DNA of 64,000 bases from Cinclus cinclus (taxonomy: Eukaryota; Chordata; Aves; Passeriformes; Cinclidae): assembly GCF_963662255.1 (NCBI RefSeq), contig NC_085052.1, forward strand, positions 34,544,654-34,608,653, written 5' to 3'. The notes beneath the pieces are model-generated. The model was not told the DNA's origin. It did no database searches and worked only from the letters and a program-made list of their open reading frames with translations. How positions within the stretch are numbered: position 1 is the stretch's first letter; each line of letters opens with the position of its first letter. This document shows positions 27,400 through 36,770 of the stretch, one piece after another. Both the position numbers and the translations under genes were made by a program.

Positions 27400-28200
27400 T
27401 CATGAATTAGTGTAAAGGTAAAGCTTTGGCCACTTTTTTTTTTCAGCAATGTTTAGGGCCAGCTGAACGGCTTTGAGTTCAGCAAGTTGACTTGATCTAC
27501 TTTCTTCTTCAGTAGCTTGTGCAACCTGTCGTGTGGGGCTCCATACGGCTGCTTTCCACTTCCGGTTCATCCCCACGATGCGACAGGAACCGTCAGTGAA
27601 AAGAGCGTAGCGAGTTTCATCTGCTGGCAGTTGGTTGTATGGTGGGGCTTCATCAGCCCGGGTCACTTGTTCTTGCTCCTCTTCATCGGCAAGACCAAAA
27701 TTTTCACCTTTTGGCCAGTTTGTAATTATTTTCAAAATTTTAGGGCGATTTGGGTTTCTGATATGGGCGCGCTGTGTGATGAGGGCAATTTACTTGCTCC
27801 ATGTGGCATCGGTGGCGTGGTGGGTAGAGGGGACTTTCTCTTTAAACATCCACCCCAGCACTGGTAGTCGGGGTGCCAGGAGGAGCTGTGCTTTTGTGCC
27901 AATCACTTTTGAGGCAGCTTGAACTCCTTCATAAGCAGCCAAGATCTTTTTCTCTGTTGGGGTGTAGTTGGCTTCAGACTCTCTGTAACTTCGGTTCCAG
28001 AATTTCAGAGGTCGGCCTTGGGTCTTACTAGGTACTTTCTGCTAAAGGCTTTAGGACAAGCCCTTGTTTTCGGCTGCAGAGTAGAGCACATTTTTTATCT
28101 CTGGTCCCGTTTTGACTGGGCCGAGGGCTACAGCATGAGCGATCTCCTGCTTGAACCGGGCAAAGGCTTGCTGCTGCTCAGGGCCCCAGTGGAATTCGTT
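27400..28200 (-). pseudogene. Provirus RT connection and RNase H (inactive)
   Basis: This is the phase used after the frameshift near 28201-28209. The RNase H core is clear at 27735-27400: LFTDGSCRIVG holds the first Asp and SSQLAELKAVQLAL the catalytic Glu. The terminal YTNS has Asn (codon 27406-27408) where the fold needs Asp, followed two codons later by TGA (27400-27402). Another stop, TAA at 27790-27792, interrupts the connection domain. The tether between RNase H and integrase (27139-27399) is readable only in pieces. RNase H degrades the RNA strand of the replication hybrid; this copy cannot. Confidence 0.88.
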
Positions 28201-28207
28201 CTTTTTT

Positions 28208-29404
28208 TTGGGTGACCAGGTAGAGAGGGCTCATGATCTGGCTGTACTTAGGAATGTGCATTCTCCAAAAGCCTATGGCACTTAGGAAAGTTTGTGTTTT
28301 CTTTTTGTTGGTTGGTGGAGACATTGCGGTGATCTTACTGATGACCTTAGTGGGGATTTGGCGCCGCCTGTCTTGTCACTTTACTCCCAGGAACTGGATT
28401 TCTCGGGTAGGACTTTTGACTTTGCTTTTTTTGATGGCAAAACCGGCTTCCAGCAGAATTTGGATGATTTTTTTTTCTTTTTCAAATCCTTTCATTGTTG
28501 TGTTCCCCTACACAATGATGTCATTAATGTATTGCAGATGTTCTGGAGCTTCACCTTTTTCCAGTGCAGCTTGGATCAGTCCGTGGCAGATGGTGGGGCT
28601 GTGTTTCTACTCCTGGGGCAGTCGGTTCCAGGTGTACTGCACGCCCCTCCAGGTGAAAGCAAACTGAGGCCTGCACTCTGCTGCTAGAGAAATGGAGAAA
28701 AATGCATTGGCAATGTCAATGGTGGTGTACCACTTTGCTGCCTTGGACTCCAGCTCGTACTGGAGTTCCAGCATGTCCGGCACGGCAGCGCTCAGCGGTG
28801 GAGTCACTTCATTCAATGCACGATAGTCCACAGTCAATCTCCATTCTCCTTCAGACTTGCGCACAGGCCAGATGGGGCTGTTGAAGGGTGAGTGGGTTCT
28901 GCTGACCACCCCTTGGCCTTCCAGTTTACGGATTATCTTGTGGATGGGGATCACGGCATCTCGATTTGTCCTGTACTGCCGGTGGTGCACTGTGCAGGTG
29001 GCAATTGGCACTTGCTGCTCCTTCACCTTCGGGAGTCCCACTACAGATGGGTTCTCTGACAGTCCAAGCAAGGTGTTCAATTGCTTAATGCCTTCTGCCT
29101 CTACAGCAGCTATTCCAAAAGCCCACCTGAGTCCCTTTGGGTTTTTGTAATAGTCATTTCTTAGGAAGTCTATGCCTAGAATACACGGTGCCTCTGGGCC
29201 AGTCACAATTGGATGCTTCTGCCACTCTTTTCCAGTTAGGCTTACCTCAGCCTCCAGCAAAGTCAATTCCTGTGATCCCCCTGTCACCCCAGCAATAGAA
29301 ACAGGTTCTTCCCCCACATGTTCTGATGGTATTAGGGTGACCTGTGAACCAGTGTCAACTAATGCCCTATGTTTTTGTGGCTCTGATGTGCCAGGCCATT
29401 GGAT
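28208..29404 (-). pseudogene. Provirus protease and reverse transcriptase (inactive)
   Basis: The aspartic protease motif LVDTGSQVTLIPS is encoded at about 29325-29365, followed by the domain end CILGIDFLRNDYY. The reverse transcriptase follows in the same frame: HSPFNSPIWPVRKSEGEW, TVDYRALNEVTPPL, and the first catalytic Asp in TTIDIANAFFSI. The LPQG motif reads LPQE followed by TAG (28607-28609). The catalytic YxDD box reads YIND (28520-28531), with the first Asp turned to Asn, followed by a further TAG at 28508-28510 and TGA at 28376-28378. An A-rich run (T-run on +, about 28201-28209) carries a frameshift that moves the rest of pol to another frame. All lesions except the frameshift are of the kind produced by coding-strand G-to-A change. 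Confidence 0.93.
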
Positions 29405-31438
29405 TCACACCGTCTAAAAGACCCGGTTTTTCTGTGCCTCTTCCTGGCTAGAGGCAGGGCCCCTCTAGCACTGGTTATTATTTTCTTCTTGGGTATACAT
29501 GTTGGAGGTTCTCTCAAGGGGATCTGACAAATCATCCTCCCTTTTGTAATACCCTGCATCTTGGTTATGGGAAGTTGAGGCTACCTTCACTTTAGTGGAG
29601 CTCCCTTGGTTAGTGTTTTCCTCCTTGAGTTGATGCACCCGCGCTGCCAGGGCAGAAGTGGGTTTCCCATCTTACCTCCTTATGTTTTTCCCATGGTCAC
29701 GCAGAAAGAACCACAGGTCAGCTCGTGGGGTGTATTCTTTCTCCTTAGCTGGGGGACGTTGGGCTCTAACTCTGGGATCTGTGACTTGCACTGGTGCTGC
29801 ATTGACCTTTCTCATTTCCTCCCTCACCCCTCTTATCTCCTCCTTGAACTCCTTTCTGAGTTCCCTAATCACGGCAGAGACCTGAGCCTGCATTGGGCCA
29901 TTCATTATACTCTCAAAATTTCTGAGCTTATCGGCAACAGAACCCACTGTCTCGTGGTTGGTGTCAGCATTAATGGCTGCAATGAATGTGGTGTATTCAG
30001 ATGGCCCCAGGTGTGCCAGATTCCACAACATCTGCCCTGTGCACCTGACCTTGTCGGGGTCATTGTCATGTTGTCCACCCCTCCCAAAGAGTACTTTCAG
30101 TATTGCTACTTTTTTCAGCTGTTGGATCCTTTCTTCAGCGGTTTTTCAGCACATTCTATGGTGGTGCTCCTGCATTCTCTCTCTATGGACAAACCTCTCT
30201 CTTACACTCATTAAAAGCCGCTCCCAGAGGGAAAGGGGGCCTCGTTCCCTTACGAATATGTGATCCACACCTGAGTTCTGGGTTAGGGGTCCCAAATTCC
30301 TTGCCTCAGTACCATCCAGCTGCACACCTGTACCCATAAGGTCCCAGACCCGCAGTAACCACGTTGTAAAAGCCTCACGGCCCCTTCGTACAACATCTTT
30401 ACGCAGATTACGGAGACTCTCGTACGACAGGGACTCTGTGACGATCTCAACCTCTGGCTCCCCTGCTGGTTGTGAGGGCCCTGCTTTCTGATCATTATTA
30501 TCTAGGTGCTTTGTTTTCACCTTAGACTTTCTAGTTTCCACGGGGGCAACTGCTGCTGGCTGTGAGTGCCCTTGCAGTTCAGCTGGAGCCTGGAGAGATG
30601 TAACATTTGTGGGTTCCACTGCTGTACCATTAGGTTCTCCCTCTTTAAGGCAGAGGGAGAGTTTTTCAAGAGCTGGGGAAAGGTACTCCTTCAGCATTTG
30701 GCCTATTTCCTTCACTAGAAACTCCACCCACTTTGGATGGTTTCTTTTTGAGGTGAGTTCTGGGGCAGAATCAGGCTCAGGGGCAACATCCTTAACTTTT
30801 GGGGCAGAATCCTTAGTTTTTGGGGCAGAATTTTTAGTCTCTGGGGCAGGGGCAGAGTTAGGCTCTGGGACAGAATCCTTAGTCTCTGGGGGAGAATCCT
30901 TAGTCTCTGGGGCAGAGCCAGGCTCTGGGGCAGAATCCCTATTCCTTGGGGGATGTATCAGGGTTGTCATCCAAGTCAATCTCCCCTCATCTCGGAATGT
31001 TAAATAGAACAGGTTTACAAGGCCTATTAGCAATGTCAGCCACTGTATGATATCATTACTACTTAGAAGAGATTTGAACCCTTCAAAAGCTGGTGGAGCA
31101 GACCCAAAAAACTGTGTAAGGGGTTGGGACAAAATTTTTTCTGGTGTCATATCCTCACAGTATGTACCATTATTAAAGTAGCCCCAAAAACATACAGTTA
31201 GAGTGTGATAGCTTCGAATCCATGTGCCCACCTTCCAGAGGAAGTTAAAAATCCATTAATTTCTCATGTTATCAGCCCACAAAAGGAACTGGATAATAGT
31301 TACAGCAGCCTGAGTTATAGGACCCATATTCAAGTAAGGGATTGCAAATGGGAGAGATAAAGCTGTGGCCACATGAAGCCCAAACCACGGTAAGCTGGAC
31401 AACATGATGCTACCTAACACAAAACTGAGGTAACTCAA
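29405..31438 (-). pseudogene. Provirus gag-like region with hydrophobic N-terminus (broken)
   Basis: From an ATG at 31438, 66 nt after the 5' LTR, one minus-strand frame runs to 29405 and is then continuous with protease. It is interrupted by stops at 31256 (TAA), 30146 (TGA), 29672 (TAA), 29465 (TAG), 29414 (TAG) and 29405 (TGA). The order is a hydrophobic leader with likely two membrane-type segments (31438-31259), a third hydrophobic segment (IIQWLTLLIGLVNLFYLTF, about 30995-31051), then a Pro/Glu/Lys-rich repeat. After that come a helical stretch (EFLVKEIGQMLKEYLSPALE) and a capsid-like C-terminal half (VRCTGQMLWNLAHLGPSEYT, then a coiled coil RELRKEFKEEIRGVREEMRK). No CX2CX4HX4C nucleocapsid box is visible. 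Assignment to gag rests on position and general architecture; I cannot name the family. Confidence 0.75.
30758..30934 (-). repeat. Pro/Glu/Lys-rich minisatellite within gag
   Basis: Imperfect repeats of a short unit around SAPETKD/SAPEP cover about 59 codons. On the plus strand the unit appears as GGGGCAGAATCCTTAGTCTC-like repeats of about 24-30 bp. It separates the hydrophobic leader from the capsid-like part and is probably a flexible, length-variable linker. Confidence 0.85.
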
Positions 31439-31481
31439 GAACTGTTATTTCTTTTTCACCTTTTTTTCTCAATGTCCTCGG

Positions 31482-31499
31482 GCCCCATGTTGGGCGCCA
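31482..31499 (-). other. Primer binding site, tRNA-Lys type
   Basis: On the minus strand TGGCGCCCAACATGGGGC starts 5 nt after the 5' LTR. It differs at one base from the site complementary to tRNA-Lys(1,2) as known in several retroviruses. The difference (A where G is expected) is again a coding-strand G-to-A type. Confidence 0.85.
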
Positions 31500-31504
31500 A
31501 AATC

Positions 31505-32188
31505 TGTCCTGGTTTGAAGGACAGGTGTTTGCCAAGGAAAGCAGAAGCTTCCCCTTGGACTGAAAGAAAATGTGATTCTTCTGATTATTATAATTTTGGA
31601 ATTGAGAGAGCTCTCAGGCAAAGATATGGGGGTAGGAATAACAGTTCTTTACTAGTATATTTAACAAGACAAACAAGAACAACAACAGCTATGAAATTAG
31701 CCACAAACAGAACAGTAACCCAGTCCCAGTGTTTTTTGGCTGCAGGCACCTTTTTCCTGAGCTGCAGTTCCCGGTGCTGGGGGCGGGCAGGTCCCGCAGA
31801 GCTGCAGGAGGGCTGGGGGTGATGGCAGCGCTGTCCCAGGGGGAGAGAGAGATGGAGAGAGCCCTCTGCTCACGGTGTGGGTCCTGATGCTCAGCAGAGT
31901 GCTGGATGGTGGTAGTTCACAGCGAGAAGACAGCCGGGCAGGGTCCGATGGTGGTTTCCCGACGCTGGGATGGGACACAGACGGCGATCGTCCTTCTCGT
32001 CCGAACTCCGCGGGGGAAATGGGCCGAGACCCAGCCTTCCGCTTCCTCTTCTGGATGTTTGAATCTCGTGGGGCTTGCTTCTTCCGTCCCCTCCCCCTTG
32101 TCACCAGGGCCCAGTCAACAGGTATCTTAGCATGACAATGGGGAAAATTCCACAGAGGGAAAAAAAAAGAAAGAACTAACCCTCAACA
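31505..32188 (-). repeat. 5' LTR of the provirus
   Basis: 684 bp, bounded on + by TGTCCTGG and CCTCAACA. It is collinear with 25486-26178. A T-rich tract near its minus-strand start and a GC-rich U3-like middle (31755-32000) are shared by both copies. It is the better preserved of the two LTRs, with more C and CpG on the plus strand. Confidence 0.97.
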
Positions 32189-32193
32189 GCATG
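32189..32193. repeat. Right target-site duplication of the provirus
   Basis: GCATG follows the CA of the right LTR. Its partner is GCGTG at 25481-25485. Confidence 0.75.
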
Positions 32194-35100
32194 GTTTTTG
32201 TTTGGTGTTTTCTTTTTAAAGTTTATAAACTGTGACAAGTACCTGATGTTGTTCTTTAGAGCACTTGTGTGTTTTTATCGTAGGATGCCATTTTGATTTG
32301 AGCTGTCAGGCTACTCTGGAAAGGAGCTAAATCATACAGTGTGGTTCTGTGAAAAATTATTTAATAACAATGGAACTGTACAGGTGTACATTTGTCTCTA
32401 GCTTCTGCACTGAATATTACTGCAGAACTAGAAAATTCACCAAAATAATCTTCTGTCTTAAAACTGGCATTTGGTTGGAACTTGGTCCTTTAGATGTTCA
32501 CAATAATAAATTGCACCACAGTGCAACAGACCAGTTTTAATCTGTAGGAATTACACGTTGTTATAAAACCAATGAATAGTGAGTCAGTAAGCAGAAACTC
32601 CAAACTTATATCTCAAGAATCAGATTGGTTTTGTTTTGCTACCTGTACCTGGACCATGAATATGCTGAGGAGAACAGCTCACACAGAGGTGTTGGTTCAT
32701 TCTCTTTTTCCTTCCTCCTCTGCTGCAAAGGGCTCTGAAAGCCTTTGGGCACAGCATTCATTGGGTTCAGAGGAATTCCAGAAGGTGCAATTCTGGTGGC
32801 TGGCAATGAGTCCAGCTCTGAAATGGAAGGCTGTCTCTGGCAGAACTCTTCTTGCAAGAAGAGTCGTCGGGAAAAGGTGATGTTTAGAAATAGGGGTGTT
32901 CCCTCTAGCCAGGGGCTGCGCTCCATGCGCTGCAGTTTGGCTTGTGTCTGAAAGTATTTTTGAAGATACAAGATACAGTAAAGACCTGTGTTTGGTAAAA
33001 TCTATCCATGCATTTAATTATATATGCATTTTTATAAGGACCAAGTTGGTTAGCACTTGCCAGTGCAAGCAGTGAGCAAATGGTGTGTTTAAAATGCACA
33101 CTGAAATGAATGTGGTCTTTTGATCTTCTCTTTCTGGAGATCATTCCTGAAAGGGCCTGAGTAGAAAGAGTTTTTACCGTGTTTTTGCTTTTGATGTATA
33201 TGTTGTGCTTGTGTTTTATTTACCACCAGCAGTGACACTGAAAACATATATAAGGAAAATGTACATAGGTTACTGTGTACACTGACTTTGTAGTTGAGAA
33301 ACTACAGCTTTAATTAGCTGGAAGATTTTGGTTCATTTAATTTCACCATTGGAATGGGAGATAGTAATCCTGAAATGGTACAAAAAGGGTCTAACTAAAT
33401 AGATAAATAAAATGACACTCTAGTTTTTTCAGTTTATTTCCTCATACAAAATGACCTTTCAGGCTATAATCTTTAGAATGTAAAGTGTGAGAAAAAGATT
33501 CTCTGGTCATTGCTGGGGGTTGTTTAAAAAAAAGTGCTAAACAGACAGGGATGTAACTCATAATTCTCTGTGGGGGAAAAAGCTACCTACAAGCTATTCA
33601 TATTGGTTCTGTAAATAAATTCAGTAATAGCTATACAGATATTTTCCCTTATTGCACGCAGTAATATCTAAGAGGGGAATTAATGTGTCCTTGATACAAT
33701 TATTGAAACAAAAATATTGTATTTTCCAAAACGAGTGGTTTGTTGAGAGAATTTATTTTCAGTCACTATTTTTAGCAAGGAAAGAGAAAACTTGCAGTAG
33801 CAGTGGAAGATAATTCTCATTCGAAGCTTGCTGGTTCAAAATGCCGGTCCGTGGTTTGAGTTGAAATGCTATTTTTCTTTCGGCATTCTATTTTAGATGC
33901 TCAGAGCTTTCAAAATATTCTTCCTTAAGGCTGAAATTTTTCATGGATGACCTGTTCTCAAAGGTGAACTTATTTTTGAATGAAGACTAAAACCCCACTG
34001 TCTAGTCCCTTTATTCATAAAGTTATAGGGAAGACAGAAATTTAATCTATGTGAGATTTTTAGAAGTTAGCTTTGGGTATGTCCCACACTCAGTCCAGAG
34101 CCTCGATATTTGCTTTGGTGCTTTTAGGGTTAAAGTTTCTTTTCAAAATGGCAGACAGTACATACCTTGCAAGTCTGTATTACTCTTTCTGATAGGATTT
34201 TTACCAATCCCTGAATTCTTAAGGAACCGTAACATCCACATTCAGGCATAATTTTAAGGTAACTTTTTTTAAAAGAATTGCCTGCTCCAGTTTTCCCTCT
34301 TGACTGATTCCTGTAATGCTGGTGTTTTTCTCACAGCAGCTGCTGCAGACAGGCAGATTGTTTCCCTTTTAAGTAAACTTCCCCAAAGCTAAAAAAGGGC
34401 TCATTATTTATCTTTACAACCCAGCGATGTGGAGACTCCTGTTAATGTTTGTTTTTTGAAACTGCTGGAGTCCTGAATGAGCCTATGACCACAGACAGGT
34501 ATTCCAGCTGATTCCTAAATCATGTCCTATACAGCTTTGCTGTTGTAGGCCATGTCTGTGCAAAGCTAAGGGGCAGAGGGCAGGAGGTGCAGAAGGAAAA
34601 AAAAACCCTCATTTTTCCCCCCCTTTCCACAGAACTGAAGGAGTGGGAAAGGGTGATGAAGTAATGAGCAAAAAAATAAGTGGTAGAAGAAGAAGATTTG
34701 GTGAAAACATACTTACAGAACTTAGAGCTGTGCTGCGGAATGTGGGATTTTTTAAAGTGGTTTTTACAAAGCAGTGCTGAGCGACGTCTGCATGAAGATA
34801 ACTGTTGAAAGGAGTTATCCATGGTGCCAATTGTAATGCTTTGCTCTGCAAGTTTGCAATAAGATGATTTTTCATCCCTGGGGACCTGTTGTGCAGCTCT
34901 TTCTCGTATAGGGCAGCAGTAGTGGACATCGACACGTGTAGCTGGTCTGCCTACTTTTGATGTGCTGGCCTACTTGCAATTACTGAAAAGTTGCAATAAG
35001 AAATCTGGATGTTTCAAATAGATGCAAATTTAAAACAGCCTGCAGACTATGAAACCCAAAGCTTTGATTCTACATGGTTCTTTAGTTTCTGGCTTGTTAG

Positions 35101-36716
35101 TGAAATCAGCAGAAACTTTATTAGCGATGTTAAAGCTGCAGCAAAATGCAGTAAGTTTTGGCTGACGGTAAGACTTGTGAACTGAATTTATATTTTGGAT
35201 TTAAGGGGTTGTTTTCTTCTGTACAATAAAATCCAAGCATTGACCAACCATTTCTGGTTTAGACAAAAGAACACCATTCAAGTTTCAGCTTTAGCACCGT
35301 GTGGCTCTGAAAAGGTATTCTGCAAGTCCATTGCCATGTAGCTGTGCAACATTGGGACTAGCAGTGTGGAGACAGAATTTGAACTGAGACAGAATTTTTA
35401 TTCCCTTACATCCTACTTCTTGTGTTACTTGTTATTTCTTGTGTTATTTCTGGCCGACCAAGACTGCAGATACTGTAGCAGTTCTCTTTAATACTCCATC
35501 ACATACTACACTCATCACTGCTGCCTGATCCTGACCTGCTACTCAGATATCTGTTAATGCTTCTCACACCAGAATCACTTCTCACTATGATCAGGGAGAT
35601 AAGACAGCACTGAGTAGTTGTGATGTTTTCCATCTGCCACTCTCTCCCAGGAGTGGTGTGGAGACAAAATGAGTGCTCACATACAAAGGAAAGGGAATTA
35701 CCAAATAATCTTCCTGCAGAAGATTGTGTGGTGCCTATCTAGAGTCACTTTATGTCTGAAAATAGGTAACAGCAAACAAACTGCTGCAGATTCTACTTCA
35801 TCACTTCCAATTAAAGAATAAACAATCAGGTGAAAATAATGCAGCTCTACTTTGTCAGTACCCACCTTTTTCATTGAGAGATTGCTTCAGGTGTTGTAAC
35901 CCAAAGCTTTTGGAACAGCATGTGAAATGTAAGAAGTAATCCAGACATTTTATCTCCAGGCATATTTGAAACATATGAATAAATATTTCCTTTACTTGTT
36001 CAGTTTTACTCAGGTAAAATGGAATGTGTTTGGTAACGTTTCTAATTGCAGTAATTTATGATTCCTAGTCTAAGTGGTCATTGTCTCTTACCACACACAT
36101 CGAGCTGTTCTTGATCTCCTGGAGTTTTGATTCCTGAAACAGTATCCAGAAGAGAATATATATGAAATTTACTGTGATTTTGATTGGTAGCCCTCCAGGG
36201 CCTTGATAAATCAGTACTACTGGAAAAAATTTTAGAGCCACTGCTTCTGTGTGACCTTGAGACATCCAGATCTTGTGCTGCCCTGCAGCAATTGCAGCTT
36301 TCTGGGTGTGTCCTTCAGGCAGAGATATTTCAGCCATCCCAGTAACTACATGAGGTTTGTCTGGTCTCTCACTGTTGCAGGAATTGGACAGGGTTTTGCT
36401 GCAGCTCCACTGTGTTCTCTGTAGGGTGAACATGCCTCTCCTTGAAGCCTTAATTGTCTTCCTTTGTTGGTGATAGACATCAAAGACATGAAGGCAGAAA
36501 GCTTAGTTTTCTCTAGATAAAATAGATAAAAGAGTTGAGATAATGATACTTCCTCTTTACTTTTGTACTCAAAGTGTTTTTTTAGGAAAGTAGTTTAGAT
36601 TGAGAACCGGAGTAGCGTTCTTTTAGTGACATATGATGTAAGGGTATTTCTCAATCTCTATAAACTCTCTTCATTGTTTTTACAGCATTTTTTCTGGGGT
36701 AGGTCCTCAGCTAATG
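32194..36716. other. CTNNA3 intron, nothing recognised
   Basis: AT-rich intron. The 32.65-32.97 kb part is GC-richer with open frames on both strands, but neither resembles a known protein. No RNA gene seen. Confidence 0.7.
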
Positions 36717-36770
36717 ATCACAGAATCATTGAATCACAGAATGGTTTGGGTTGGAAGGAATCTTTTGCAT
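36717..36770 (-). mobile_element. CR1 LINE 3' tail
   Basis: GATCACAGAATCATTGAATC followed by ACAGAATGGTTTGGGTTGGA and AGGAATC is the reverse complement of a CR1 end, including the short terminal repeat. Only about 50 bp remain. Confidence 0.88.

Larger units (their letters stand above)
25486..32188 (-). mobile_element. Full-length env-less endogenous retrovirus, antisense in CTNNA3
   Basis: A complete but dead provirus of 6.7 kb: 5' LTR (31505-32188), Lys-type primer site, a gag-like region, protease, reverse transcriptase, RNase H, integrase, then the 3' LTR (25486-26178). There is no env: the integrase C-terminus ends about 105 bp before the 3' LTR. The original coding frame from the gag start to mid-pol is single and unshifted (minus strand). 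It is now broken by many stops and at least two frameshifts. Class is uncertain. The Lys primer site suggests a betaretrovirus-like or ERVK link, whereas the 5-bp target duplication, missing env and lack of a visible Cys-His nucleocapsid box suggest an ERVL-like element. The two LTRs differ at roughly 45 positions plus a few indels by hand count, so it is not recent unless editing accounts for much of the difference. Confidence 0.97.

Noticed and set aside
29606..30214. A 202-codon open frame on the + strand, in the sense direction of CTNNA3
   Set aside because: It lies opposite the proviral gag/protease region. It has no similarity to a known family and is best explained as an antisense shadow of the retroviral frame.
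32572..32971. Overlapping open frames on both strands just right of the provirus
   Set aside because: Neither translation resembles a host or retroviral protein, and they lie outside the target-site duplication.
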